From the NCBI GenBank assembly GCA_021234155.1, contig JAJEKV010000558.1, positions 62,001 to 126,000 of the forward strand: a DNA stretch of 64,000 nucleotides, written 5' to 3'. Below the pieces are notes generated by a model, which saw nothing but the letters and a program-made list of their open reading frames with translations, was not told the DNA's origin and did not search any database. Position numbers and translations under genes: made by a program. This stretch comes from Isoetes taiwanensis. Taxonomy: Eukaryota; Streptophyta; Lycopodiopsida; Isoetales; Isoetaceae. Below are positions 44,113-55,729 of the stretch, piece after piece (position 1 is the first letter of the stretch; each line of letters starts with the position of its first letter).

Positions 44113-44780
44113 ATGTTTAATCTTCAGCCTTATTCTGGAATAGCATTCAATGTGCTTTTTGTAGTGCTAGCATTACAAAATAACTTGTTTTATGTTTCTC
44201 ACCCAGAGTTTGTTTGTGTATTTTTATATAAGAATTCACCATGTTCTCGTGCAAAGAAGCCAACAGGTCATGGGCCAGAGCAGTGCTCCTCAACCACTTA
44301 GTAGTCCAACAACTATTTACGATCAAACAAAATAAAGGCCTAAGTACTCCCTCCTCCCTCCCCTCCCTCCCTCCAACTTTCATATTATTAATCATTAAGA
44401 GAAACCTTAGAAGCTTATAGATCATTTGCTTGATATGTTTTCAATGCCGTGTGATTGGGTACTTGATGCCTTTCCTTGTTCTGGAACCACAATAGCTTGT
44501 GCATTAAAGAAATACAGAAACTATGTAGCAGTGGATGTTGACAAGGAAGCAGTTGATTTTATTAATATTTGACATGCATCTTTGCCACGCCCATAGTGCA
44601 CGATGAGAATGAAAAACTAGGAATTAAGGAGTTCTTTTGAGTTTGCAAAGTTCACTTCACGAATTCCAAGCGCCTCCTAAGCGGTTCCACTCACGACAAT
44701 GTTGTATTTAATGAGATGCAACATGTTATGTCCTTTGAGATGGACAAGGTGAATGAAGCATATTATAAAAACAAATAGTT
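44113..44780 (+). pseudogene. DNA-methyltransferase-like fragment (SAM-binding motif)
   Basis: At 44,430-44,572 the plus strand encodes MPCDWVLDAFPCSGTT, then ACALKKYRNYVAVDVDKEAV and DFIN. This is the motif I / motif II region of N4/N6-type DNA methyltransferases (DxFxGSGTTxxAAxxxxRxxxGxDxdxxAVxFI). Upstream, the 44,113-44,301 frame (PYSGIAFNVLFV...) and NSPCSRAKKPTGHGPEQCSS look like the preceding domain of the same protein. Downstream, ACHDENEKLGIKEFF and HDNVVFNEMQHVMSFEMDKV may be its C-terminus. No catalytic NPPY/DPPY box is visible. It may belong to a transposon family carrying such a domain, or be a bacterial-type or host relic. Confidence 0.5.
44346..44373. repeat. CTCC polypyrimidine tract
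   Basis: A short run of CTCCCTCC units on the plus strand, inside the methyltransferase-like fragment. It interrupts the protein homology. Confidence 0.85.
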
Positions 44781-45550
44781 GTGACATAGCAAGCTCAAAC
44801 TTCTACTGCTAAGGATAGTTAACAATTGGATTTATAAATCATACAAAAACTATGTGCGACTAAGAAAGATATCCCTTGTTTTCCTTTTTTACAATCATGT
44901 TTTGTAATAACTTTCTTAGTGTTAAGAAAACTAGCAGTTTTAACATAGTTTATTTCCTACCTAAGTGTCTTTTTCGAGTATACCTATTTTTGAATATCTA
45001 TTTTGAAATTAGCAAGTATCAAAAGAGAACTTACCTTAAAATCAACATTTTTAGAAGTGCATTCTTTGCTTTAAAGGCATCTACTCTGAAAATGCCAGTT
45101 TCAGAGCCCTTTAACGAGTCCAATGCAACGATCCGATTTAATTTGCAATCATGTTGGTACAAGTTCGACCTCCGTATTCCATATTCTGAAACTTAAACGA
45201 GCAAGCTTGAGGCCCTATATTTCATATTCGAAACTTAAGCTAGCCCATATTTCATATTTCGAAATCGTTGGCGCCCTCAATTAGAAATGACCATGCAAGA
45301 GGCGCCAGAGGCCCCAACATATATAATCTAGGTCGTAGGATCGTTAATCGGCGACTAAGTTGTCCAAGGGACTTCTTCTTTTAATCTTAACAGTAATAAA
45401 CATCACAAAAAATGGTTCGTTCAGCAAAAAGTATAATTATACGGTCATTTTGCTGTTGTTTTCATATGATTGAGGTGTTATATTTCTATGAGGATATGCT
45501 AGTAGTATTTATAGAGCGTGCTTTGTATTTCTAGTTAGTTTTCCCTCCTA
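44780..45550. other. AT-rich spacer
   Basis: The plus ORF at 44,876-45,196 (106 codons) has no recognisable motif. TTCATATTCGAAACTTAAGC-type words repeat at 45,175-45,265. Confidence 0.35.
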
Positions 45551-45559
45551 ACCTTTGGT

Positions 45560-45965
45560 TTGGACATGCATGCCTATGCCCATGCATGCATAGCACCTTC
45601 TACACTAGTTAATGCATGCATACACCTCTTCTCCCCCAGTCAATCTTAGGTTTCCATCCACATATTTTTGTATGCGACACCACTTTACATCTAGTGAATC
45701 TCAAGTTTACATTAACATGCTTTTGCATGCACCTTTAGTTTGGGCGTGCATGCACATTGCCCATGCATGCATAACACCTTTTTGCCAATCAATGCATGCA
45801 TCGCGGCTCCTTCTCACCCGGACAATCTTTAGATTTCCATCCACATACTTTTGCATGTAGGACCACTTTACATCCAGTGAATCTCAAGTTTACATTACCA
45901 TACTTTTGCATGCAAAGGTCCTTCTAGCCAGTCAATTTCAATCTTTAATTCACGTGCATTTGTGA
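45560..45965. repeat. Tandem repeat (~180 bp) rich in TGCATGCA
   Basis: TTTCCATCCACATA.TTTTGYATG, CACTTTACATCYAGTGAATC and TCAAGTTTACATTA occur first at 45,650-45,720 and again at 45,833-45,905. Between them CCATGCATGCATARCACCTT words recur. The small plus ORF at 45,612-45,860 follows the repeat. Confidence 0.85.
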
Positions 45966-47430
45966 AACTTTTATTCTATATTACTCTCTTCTTTTTGTCG
46001 CCCTCTTTTTGGGTTGTCCATGATCGCATGCTTTTTTGGCCACGGGCAACATCAGGAAGATGAAAAAGGCATGAATTCGAGTAAATTGCATAGGGCTTTT
46101 TGGATTTTTATGATCAATCAAGAAGTTAAGGCACATGCTTATTTTCTTTTGCAGCCATATAGATCTCTTCACATGAGAGCCTTACCTTTTTCTCTAGCGT
46201 CACAAAGCACCAAAAGCTTGCAAAAACTGTGTGCAATCTTTCATGTTTTCGTATTTTCAAGGTAATCAATTTCTCTTTGTTTTGGGGTTCTTGGCATGTT
46301 TACTTGCTCTTGAATTTGCAGTGGCAGGTGGTCAATGGTTTTGTAATCATGATTCAATCCCAAATAAATATCGATTGTAGGTGTAGCTATGTTGTGTTGG
46401 CTCTATAATTATTTCACGTTATCATAGTGGGTTCAACTTCCATTCTTTGAATTTATTGATGTCCCTTGTCCATCACAACTGTTTTGGCGGCGCGCAAAAC
46501 GTATAAAAACTAAGCCTTTATAAAAGAAGGCAGCGTTCGTTTTTAGAACAGGCAGCAGGACGTCGACCATTCTAGAGCTCCGTTTGCAGTGATGTTCATT
46601 TGGTATTTATTTTATTTTGAGCAAGAAAGTGAAGAAAATAGGCAGAGAAAAAGAGGAGCAGAATCGGAATGAATACCTGTGCCTTTAGCTTTGAACGGAA
46701 CCCTAGATTAGCATAAGAGAAATGCTTTATTAGCTCGCCGGATTTTCAGCTCAGTATGCCATAGTTAAATGCTTCAAAGAAAAAAACCAACCTCAAAGAC
46801 CCAAGAGTCGCCATAGCCAAGAGCTCAAACGAATACAAACAACCATAACTTTCCAATTTGCAGACCTGTAGGAGGAACCGGTTGATGGGAAGAGAGCCTG
46901 GGAAAAAAAAGTAAGCTCGATAGAGTAAGGGTGCGTTCCCTAATCCCTTCCCTAATCCCTTCCCTAATCCCGGGCAAACTCGATAGGGTTGCCTTTTTTT
47001 TTAGTTAAATCAAATCATGGCCGTCGGATTTAAAGGCAAATCAAATTCGGCCATCAGTTTAGGGCTCGATCGCTACACACTTACGCCAAAACATTATAAT
47101 ATAAGATGACATTTTGCTATGGTTTACATATGATTGTGGTGTTGTATTTGTGTGGGGGCATACAAATCCCGGGGGGTTCACCTCTATGTAAAGGGGATAT
47201 GGCATGTGCGTTCCAGGGGTCGGGAGAAACCCCTCCGTATACGGCGCCCCCCATAGAAACCCTATGTATACGATGCGGTGTTGGAAAAAAATAATACCTG
47301 ATTCCATACTTTTACGCCTAGTCCAATCCCCATTGACCCTACCCTTAACCGTATTTTTACGTCAAGTATATCACTAATGTAGCCTACCCTCTACCTTACA
47401 TTTACATTCAACCTCCAAATTTTGCAAGCT
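45966..47430. other. Spacer without a recognisable gene
   Basis: Short ORFs only. CCCTAATCCCTT is repeated about three times at 46,938-46,970, and similar AACTCGATAG words flank it. No gene is seen. Confidence 0.4.
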
Positions 47431-47434
47431 CCAC

Positions 47435-47625
47435 AAGGTTGGTTGCATACCAATGCTAAATTCATATTAGTTGAACTTGAGTTCACCAAATTGCACATCG
47501 GGATTTCTTTTTGTGCACTGTGAGAGCTCAGAGGTTGGTTGCATACCAATGCTAAATTCATATTAGTTGAACTTGAGTTCAGCCAAATTGCACATCTGGG
47601 ATTTCTTTTGTGCCTGTAGAGCTCT
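47435..47625. repeat. ~94-bp tandem duplication
   Basis: GGTTGGTTGCATACCAATGC followed by TAAATTCATATTAGTTGAAC occurs at about 47,438 and 47,532. Both copies continue to CAAATTGCACATC.GGGATTTC. A second small duplication, GGCTAAGAACTATAGGCATA, follows at 47,629-47,685. Confidence 0.95.
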
Positions 47626-47689
47626 GTAGGCTAAGAACTATAGGCATAAGAGCTCTACACGAAGGCTAAGAACTATAGGCATATGTTCC

Positions 47690-48120
47690 ATAAGATCAAT
47701 GTTTTTATATTATCTACTCCCAATTAACTTCTAAGTATTCTATGCTTGACCCAAACATGCTTAAAATTCAAGGCAATAGTTTAACTCAAGGTTTAGGGTT
47801 CAATGGTTCAATGGTCCCTCTTAGTTCTAATGAATTTTTTTTTTAATCCTTTCACTTTTACCTATCTTTTTCACAAACATTTAAGGGCAATCCTTTATGT
47901 GACGGCACCTCGTTTAGAGTGACCAGCTCCTTTGCTTGCCCCAAAAAAAAACAAGCTTAACCGTCGCACCAAGACCTTGTGACTCCCCCTAGACATATAT
48001 AGGTGCATGGGCGCAGTTTCCCTCCAAAAGCATGTTCAATTTGTCATTATGATTTCCACAAGTACAAGTACAATGATGAAATAAGCCAGAGGCAGGTTCC
48101 CACAAAACTTTGGCCACTCT
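47690..48120. other. Spacer
   Basis: No gene seen. Confidence 0.4.
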
Positions 48121-48223
48121 AACCTTTGTCTTTTACATCATATGCTTTGAATCATAAATGTAAAATTCAACAAAATAATGAGCCAACCATGTGGCTGCCA
48201 AGAAAAACAATGAATAATAACAA

Positions 48224-48436
48224 TCACCTCTCTAAAAGCCGAATCTCTGCCATACCGTCTCCTCTTGTTGGTGAATACCAGGCTACTAGTTTAGCAACAC
48301 CTAGTGACTCTAATGAGCAGTCAAATCCATATGTTATTTCTTGCAAATTTGACCACCTTCTCCAAAGTGAGGCATCCAATGCAAATCTTGAATCAAGCCG
48401 AGCACAAAACGGCCCAATCACCTGAGACAAATACAA
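48224..48436 (-). other. Unassigned exon-like ORF
   Basis: The minus frame (70 codons) has compact protein-like sequence with many tryptophans and arginines (ALDASLWRRWSNLQEITYGF; GVAKLVAWYSPTRGDGMAEI). The plus frame at 48,126-48,425 overlaps it and looks like its shadow, or the reverse. I cannot name a family. Confidence 0.3.
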
Positions 48437-49142
48437 TCAGCACCCCAATTACTCAAAAAATAACCATACCTATGGCCTTAATAGTCACACCTGCTGCTTA
48501 AGGCTCATAGCTACTGTTGCACTGTCATGTGTATGGTTTGATAATGAAAAGCTTGAACTCAATGCAGATGTAAGGGCCCATCATTCATTTGAAACTTTGG
48601 AAGCTGCCTCTAACTGCAGGCAGGGAAAACAGAACCCTTTCCAGCATAAAACAGTCCAAAACCATGCAACTAAACTATCACATGGAAGAATCAGAAAGAA
48701 GCTTATTGTAAGTAGAAAGTTTCTCTTTTATAACAGGTGCATCTTGATGCGCCTAATCTATGCATACTACACATATTGGCTCCTTCAAACATTCACCTCC
48801 CATGTGATCTGCAAAACTAAGATAATGGAAATACGCTAAGCATTGGCACTGCTATGCTCCTTTCTTCCTAGGAGCAGTTGTTAGGAACAAAATCCTTTTT
48901 GCCCCATCTATTACCCCAGATAAAATCACACCTTTCTTAAAATCACACCTTTCATTTATGTTTTCTAGATCCGAGATCATTATAAAACTTAAAAGATTAA
49001 ATCTTTAATGTCAACTCAAGTCTTTCGGGCTCCCACTTGTCTAAATGTCTATATCCAAATCTCACAAAACTTAGATTTAAGTTAAAACCAGTGAGTATAT
49101 TGCATATCAGAATACTCTCCACCTTTGCATCCAATCGATTAC

Positions 49143-50233
49143 CTAGATGTCTCCGATAAATGCACACAAAGTCCCAACAACATCATAGTCATCAATAGAA
49201 TTTTTGTCTACCTTGTCGAAATATGTAGATGATGGAGGAGGAATCACGCCACCCGGCACCCATTGAGGTTCAAGAATAAATGCGACTACGTGTGGGAGAG
49301 ACAAGGCAATGGCTACCAAATTAAATGTAACTACACCTCCAACACCTATAAACAAGCAACAATACTCCCCCAAAAAAGTAAATGCATGTCTCTATTACCG
49401 TGTCAGGCCCCTCCTTCAAAATCAATTTCTTTAAGTTGTTACGCTAATCTTGTTGAATATTCTTCTTCCGATTTCCCTAATAAACGAAATGGAATACCAA
49501 GTCAAGACATGCAAAGGTAACAAATAACGCCGAATTTGCTTCGTACAAGTCAAAGCGGCCAACAAGATGGACTTTTCGGTCCGGACGGCATCAATTAGAG
49601 ATGTTATAGGTCGTAGCTAGAGGAGGGATGCCAACTGCAGAATCATATATCTTTAGCACATTCATGCAACCGGTATATTATTAATATACCCACGCCAAAT
49701 CCATATTTGCACTCCCAAGTTCTTAAAATTGTTCACTATAGCATGGTTCCCAATTTGCACAACTTATGCGCCTTCAACTCATGAGAACATGTTTTACGCC
49801 CAGTCCCCTGCCCATCAATATCTTCTTCGAATTCCACCATCCTTAAAGGTCCTCAAACAAAAGATGCAATAAAGAAGCTATCCATTCAACACGCCTATTA
49901 ACATTCCTATTGGTGAATTACTCAATGTTACGATTTCTATTAGCATTTCTTTGGCAATAAGTGTATCATTAGTTTACAACTCCTTGGTCCTCTTCCATAT
50001 AAGGCGGTTGAAGTGGAGAAATCATCAATGTTAATCTTGAATGGCACACAAGTGATATTGCCGGGCAACAAAATACTAAACCCTGGTAAGTGGTAATGCC
50101 GATAATGTGGGCAATCGGTTGTGAAGAGCAAGCGGCGCAGGTAGATCAAAGCCTTTTGCGGCGTTGGTAACTGAAAAAAAAAAAATAGAACGGTCGAGAA
50201 AAGTGAATCAACCTTGATATGTAGCGGATACAA
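49143..50233 (-). other. Series of unassigned minus-strand ORF blocks
   Basis: Two blocks read like protein. 50,233-49,940 contains LPTPQKALIYLRRLLFTTDC, GFSILLPGN, CVPFKINIDDF and YGRGPRSCKL. 49,373-49,143 contains VVTFNLVAIALSLPHVVAFI. Intervening sequence (for example CSHELKAHKLCKLG near 49,790) is open only in pieces. It may be a transposon-encoded or host protein in decay. No motif allows a name. Confidence 0.3.
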
Positions 50234-50239
50234 AGGATG

Positions 50240-50790
50240 CTAAACTATGAATAGCTCTTTTGTAGCTTTGCATAGCATAGTTATCTGCATGCATCCTTCA
50301 ACAATTAATTGTCTATTACTTTGAGAAATCATATAAGGCGCCTACCGTTCCTCATGCGATATTTGGTACTTATCGCACATATCTGCCACGAGACACCCAT
50401 ACCCACATCATTATACACATCCCAAAGGCCATCCTTTAGCATACCATCAATTATCTCCCCATGGCCCATACGATATCCACTTTGAAAAAGGTTTTGGTAT
50501 TAATGCTTGTGAATGGTGAGAGTGTTAAGCATGTGTTATGCAAAAATACGGCTTTTGATAAATAATAAGGGCATTTGACATACTCTCCATGCCACAAGCT
50601 ACTACTATATCATTCTCGGCCTATTTGAATACTTTGAGCAAACAAACATTATTCTTTGTGAACATAAGAACAATTAGCATAACAATAAGTTATCACAATA
50701 GAGAAATCGAGAACACATGTCAATCATATGCAAACTTTATCGTGCCATACCCTTCATTCACGATGCGCGGACTTTGTTGACGAGTTATGC
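50240..50790. other. Spacer
   Basis: AT-rich, no recognisable gene. Confidence 0.4.
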
Positions 50791-50799
50791 AAAACCACA

Positions 50800-50970
50800 G
50801 AAGCGGACAAGCCCGCACCCAATGCAGCCTGTCTCGGCTGGAGCCTGGCCAACATTAGCACTAACCACATTTTCAAACAAACCACGAAGCGGACAAAGCC
50901 CGCACCCAATGCGGCTGTCTCGCTGGAGCCCGCCAACATTAGCACTAACCACATTTCCAAAAAAAAACCC
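50800..50970. repeat. ~85-bp tandem duplication
   Basis: GAAGCGGACAARGCCCGCAC, CCAATGC.GC.TGTCTCG, CTGGAGCC and AACATTAGCACTAACCACAT occur at about 50,801 and 50,887. ORFs on both strands across it are repeat-derived. Confidence 0.95.
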
Positions 50971-50974
50971 TCTG

Positions 50975-52270
50975 AACCATCTCTGGTTCGATGCACCTTC
51001 GTTGTCTGCACTTAAATAACACAACGCAGAGCAAGCAAAAGGTAATTTGTAAGAAGATAGATTTTGCACGGAACACGGGTAGAGATTGAAAACTTACCCT
51101 TAAAAGCGTATGGGGAAAAAAAAATCAAAACATACCTCAGAAAATCCAAGGACCCTTAAGCGTATCTCACGGCAACCAGCAAAGCATCTAACCCCCTTAA
51201 CGTATTTCTAAGTGCATACCCCTGCAGGAAAACCGGCTCCTCAAACCATGGAAATCTGACTCCTCCGGCCAAGCGCCTTAAGTATCGTGCTTCAAAAACT
51301 CAAAAAACCCTTCATTCTTTACCACATGTTTTGTACGGAAAAAAGAGGTGAACCCCCGGGATACAAATTGTATTTTTAGAGCGCGTGGAGTGTTTTTAGT
51401 TAACTTGCACTCAAAACCTATGGTTTTGGCATGCACACAATGCATGCATACCATGCATACATGCAATGCATGTATGTTGAGCGCCTCTTTTACTTAACAC
51501 CATGCAAGGCATATGCTTACTTTCTTTTTGTAATCATGGTTCAATTCCATGAGTCCTAATGTTGTTATATCATTGTTTTGTTCTAGTGTTATAGAAAAAA
51601 TGCAAAATGGCTTTCGTCAATACAAGATCTTCAAAGCGTATAATCTGCCTAAGAACAAAAAGAAAGAGTTAGTAACGGACCTGGCACATATCATGCAAAG
51701 CAAGCAAGCAAAATGACCTACGAAATAGAGAAAATCCTTCAGAATCATCGACAGCTGAATAATAGCACCTGAAACCTGAAAAAACAGAGCCATATAACTA
51801 TTCTGACGCCGATCCTTCAGGAACAATGAAGAATGCACTGAATAATCGCCATATCTCGGCAAAATCTCACCAGAAGCACAAAAACTTCAAGAAATCATGT
51901 GTAGACAAGAAAATAGGTTGTTGCCATGCCATCCAAACCTCATTATCGCAGAAAGCAACCACATTTTTGGATGGCGCCATATAGGCGCCATAAGCCTAAT
52001 ATGACCGATTACGGCGGAAAAAAAATTAAAGCAGTTTAGAAGCGGAAAAAAAAAATTAAAGCAAGGGCGGAACTTCAAGAAACCCTTCCTATACCCGATT
52101 GTCCTTGATCGACTCTATGCCATTCCAGAATCGCCAATTGCAAAGAAAACTGTCGGAGAGAGAGGTAAGAACAAAAAATTTCTTTTCTGGATAAAGCTTT
52201 TCAAGAATAGCCGTCCCAATTTAATTCCAAGAATTAATGCGGGTGGATATCAGCGACCCCAAAAAATATA
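50975..52270. other. Spacer without a recognisable gene
   Basis: Short ORFs only. A run of GCATGCA/TGCATACA words lies at 51,430-51,475, similar to those at 45.6 kb. No gene is seen. Confidence 0.4.
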
Positions 52271-52275
52271 TTTTT

Positions 52276-52368
52276 ATGGAAACCCTTCCAAGTTTGAATA
52301 TGGAAACTCTTTCGGATTTCATGGAAATTTGGAAGGGTTTCCATATTCAAACTTGGAAGGGTTTCCAT
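52276..52368. repeat. Perfect 32-bp inverted repeat (hairpin), 29-bp loop
   Basis: The arms 52,276-52,307 and 52,337-52,368 are exact reverse complements. They begin ATGGAAACCCTTCCAAG and end CTTGGAAGGGTTTCCAT. Within each arm GGAAACCCTTCC is itself nearly palindromic. Exact identity implies recent origin or active homogenisation. Confidence 0.95.
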
Positions 52369-52544
52369 TTTTTTAAAACAATAACCCCAATGGGGGAGAT
52401 AGTGTGAGCGATTCTAGTCTTTTTTGTTCTTTACAAACTAGTATTATTTCATCTTCAATGCCCGATTCCCCAAGTAGTTATTGCAATCTAACCTTGATCT
52501 CGAACAAAATAACCCTTAGGCAAAAACTTAGACCCATATAGACC

Positions 52545-52635
52545 TATTATTATATATACATATAACAACCTTAGGCCTGAAGGGGCCAAAATATTTTTGG
52601 CCCTACACACCCTAATATATCATAATATATATGTA
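52545..52635 (+). repeat. Interspersed repeat, inverted partner of 58,375-58,470
   Basis: It shares TATATACATATAACAACC, TTAGGCCTGAAGGGGCC-like core and GGCCCTACACACCCTAATAT in reverse orientation with 58.4 kb. The GGCCTTCGGGCC-type core resembles the repeats at 1.2 and 29.0 kb. Confidence 0.75.
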
Positions 52636-53150
52636 ATTTCTAGTGGTAGCTTCGAGAACATTCCATTATAGCCACGTTCCTTGAGATCGGCGTCGGTTTC
52701 TCCGGCGATCTCGGTGCCGTCAGATTTGGTGGTTGAAAATGTCTTAGAATGTTCTCAAGATTCTAGAACATGCTAAAAATTTGTAGAATATTCTTGAATG
52801 TTCCGAAAAGTGCTCCAAATATAATAGGATGATCGGATGTTCTATGCTTCTTTGGTGTTTCGGTTATGCATGCCATGGCTATGCTATCAGACCCAAACTA
52901 TAGCAATGACCCTCTCTCATGCTTGTCTAACTTCATTATATATTCCATTGTATGTTCATCGGCTTGGAGCCGCGGGCCTTGGAATCCATGTTTTTTCTTT
53001 GGCGGTCAATAGGAGATCTTTGTCTTGCAACTTAACATAATATAATATGTAATTTCTAGTGGTAGCTTCAGAACATTCCATTATATATCGGTCGCCCGGA
53101 TCCGGCCCGTCGTTTATTTCCCGTCGCGATCTGTGCTCCGTTTGGTGGCT
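52620..53150. repeat. Direct duplication (~110 bp copies, offset ~424 bp)
   Basis: TAATATATRTAATTTCTAGT, GGTAGCTTC..GAACATTCCA and TTATA occur at about 52,622 and 53,042. Both are followed by a GC-rich CGGCGT/CCGTCG...GATCT..GTGC.CGT segment and TTTGGTGG.T. The intervening DNA includes an unassigned 67-codon plus ORF. Confidence 0.8.
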
Positions 53151-53156
53151 TCGAAA

Positions 53157-53333
<177 letters not shown>

Positions 53334-53439
53334 AAAGAAATTTAGCATGTTCTCGAAGTAAGTTCCAGTTTACCATGTTTCTATGGTGCAATTCATACCG
53401 CACACGCATGTTTTAGAATATTATTGAGAATTAGAATTT

Positions 53440-54690
53440 AAACTTTTTATTTTGGTCGAGGTGCTTATTCATGTATTTGTTACTTTAGGCATGTGGTGCT
53501 TGTGCACTTGTGTGTACAACATTCTGGAAGATACTTTTGAAAACTTTCTACTTTGAGCTTGAGGTGCTTATTCATTGATCTCTAGAACATTCTAGAATCC
53601 TCTATAATATTCAAAGGCATTCTATTTTGACTATTTGCAGGCTTTCAAAAAAACTTTCTAGTAGAATATTCTAAGACTTCCAGAACATTATAGAATTTTC
53701 TAGAAGATCCTACAACACCTTAATAAAAGAAAGCTTTCTATTTATAGATTGTGGTGCTTACCCACAAGCATGTAAAACATTTTAGAACATTCAATTTTGG
53801 CCCTTCGCACATACTCCGAAATATTTTATTTTGGCTCTCATGCATATCTAGTTAGAACATTAGAGAACTTTCTATGTTTAGGTGCTTCCCACGACTATCT
53901 ACAATATTCTACAATAATCAAAAACATTCTAGAATATTTTAGAACTTCCTAGAACTAAGATTCCCCTCAGTTTTGTAAGAATTTATGAGGATTCCCTTAG
54001 ACTCCCTTAGACTTTTTGAGATTGCCTTGGGTTCCCTTATATTATATGATATTCAAATAGATTCTATGAAGATTCCTCTAGATACTCTAAGATTTTTCAT
54101 CAAGATTCTTTTAGATTCCCTTAGAGTTTATGAAGATTCCCTTAGACTCGCCTAGATTTTAAGAGATTCCTTAGACTTATGAATGTTTTCTTATATTCCC
54201 TTAAATTTTATGAGATTTTCTTAGATTACCTAGATTCTCCTAGATTCCTTTAAATTCTAGAACTTTCTAGAACATTCTAGGACTTTCAGAAACATTTTGA
54301 AACTTTCAAAACATCCTAGAACTTCCTAGAAATATTTTCTTAGATTCCCTTACATTACCGTAGATTGTGTGTACATTCTAGAGCTTGCTAGAACTTTCTA
54401 GCTAGAACAATTTGGAACTTTCTAGAAGGATTCTTGTAGATTCCCTTTCATTTTAGAACTTTCTACATGGAATTTTCTAGAAGGATTCAGTATAGAATCC
54501 TCAAGATTCTCTTATATCGTAAAACTTTTTTGAACTTTTTAGAATATCCAGGAACTTTCTAGAATCTTGGGAACTTTCTAGAACATTCTAGAACTATCTA
54601 GAAGATTCTAGAATAGAGCTTTCTAGAGTCTTTTAGAATGATCTAGAATAGAACTTTCTAGAGCCTTTTAGAACTATCATTTTATCTTGA
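53440..54690. repeat. TTCTAGAAC / CCCTTAGATT minisatellite, copy 1
   Basis: Over 1.2 kb consists of loosely repeated 10-12 bp words: TTCTAGAACATTCTAGAACT in the flanks and AGATTCCCTTAGATTTTATG in the middle. It contains dense TTCTAGAA/GAANNTTC palindromes, resembling heat-shock-element cores by chance of composition. It is repeated at 55.73-56.47 kb in the same internal order. Confidence 0.85.
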
Positions 54691-54696
54691 TTGAAT

Positions 54697-55060
54697 CATC
54701 CCTCCGGTGCCTTGACATTTGCCCATATCCGAAGCGGTACATTTGATTACTAATGCACAGCCAACCGTTGCATGAGTTATTGAATCTGACGTCGGTGGGT
54801 TTGTTGGGGTCATACCTCGAGGAGGTTATGGATGCCTGAGACTTCGGTTGTGTCCTTGGCCATCCATAGCAGATGAATGACATCTATCAATTGTCGACAT
54901 GCCGGCATGCCATTCTTTGCTAAGGTTTTTCCCTCGAAAATCCAGCCGGACATGGGGTTTTTAATCTGGCGGTAATGTGTAGACTTTGCTCTCTTTTGTT
55001 TGGGTCCCATAGGCCAATCGGTCTCCACTGGACGATAAAAATCTATTCTATTATATTCCT
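54697..55060 (+). mobile_element. LINE 3' tail insertion (~364 bp)
   Basis: It is homologous to 43,555-43,890: GCCCATATCCGA.GCGGTA, TTGCATGAGTTATTGAAT, GGAGGTTATGGATGC, ACTTCGGTTGTGTCC, TGCTAAGGTTTTTCCCTCGA, GTCCCATAGGCCAATYGGTC and ACGATAAAAATCTATTCTAT. It is 5'-truncated to the last ~360 bp. It lies between the minisatellite and the SINE-like block, and those two are contiguous in the second copy at 56.47 kb, so the insertion site is preserved empty there. Confidence 0.85.
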
Positions 55061-55715
55061 TAAGTATATTTAAAACATAAATTATTTTAATAAATCAATG
55101 CATGGTTTAGTGGTTACAATTAGGGGGGCTTGGTGGGCAATGACCAAGGTTTAAATCTTCAACATAAAAATTTAAAGCCTCTCCTTAAGGATCAGGCATT
55201 CAATATGAGCCATAGGTTCTTAGACCCAATCAAGGGTTGAGATCGGGTCATGTGGCAACAATCTAAAGCAACATGAGCCATAGGATCTGGGATGGACAAT
55301 CAAAATCAAGAATAACATGAACCGTAGGATCTATTACATATAATTCCCAAAACCATGTGCATCGTAGGATATGTCTTAAAGCAACGTGAGCCATAGGGTC
55401 TCAGACCGACAATCAGGATCAAGAACAACTTGGACCGTAGGATCGATTACATATAATTTCCAAAGCCATGTGCCTTTGTAGGATATGTCCCCAAGCAACG
55501 TGAGCCATAGGATCTCGGTCTGACAATCAGGATCAAATCAACTTGAACTGTAGGATCGTCTGTATAGGATCTATATAGAAACTCCCAAGCTATCATTAGC
55601 CATAGGATATGTTCCAAAGCCACGTGAGCCGTAGGATCTCGAAATGGACGGTCGGATTGAGCGTGACAAACATAAGAACATATATATGTTAGATAGATAT
55701 AGATATACAAGAAAT
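55060..55715 (+). mobile_element. tRNA-headed SINE-like repeat, copy 1
   Basis: TGGTTTAGTGGTTA at 55,103-55,116 resembles a Pol III A box. AAGGTTTAAATCTTC at 55,146-55,160 occupies the B-box position (degenerate here, clearer in copy 2). The body repeats GAGCCRTAGGATCT, GACAATCAGGATCAA and CCAAAGCCATGTG words with ~70-75 bp spacing, ending near CATAAGAACATATATATGTT. The tRNA origin is inferred from the boxes only. Confidence 0.6.
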
Positions 55716-55729
55716 TTAATGCGTCCTAC

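Noticed and set aside
46938-46970. CCCTAATCCCTT repeats as telomeric sequence
   Set aside because: Only about three units, and they are interrupted by TCC/TTCC. The period does not match the plant 7-mer.
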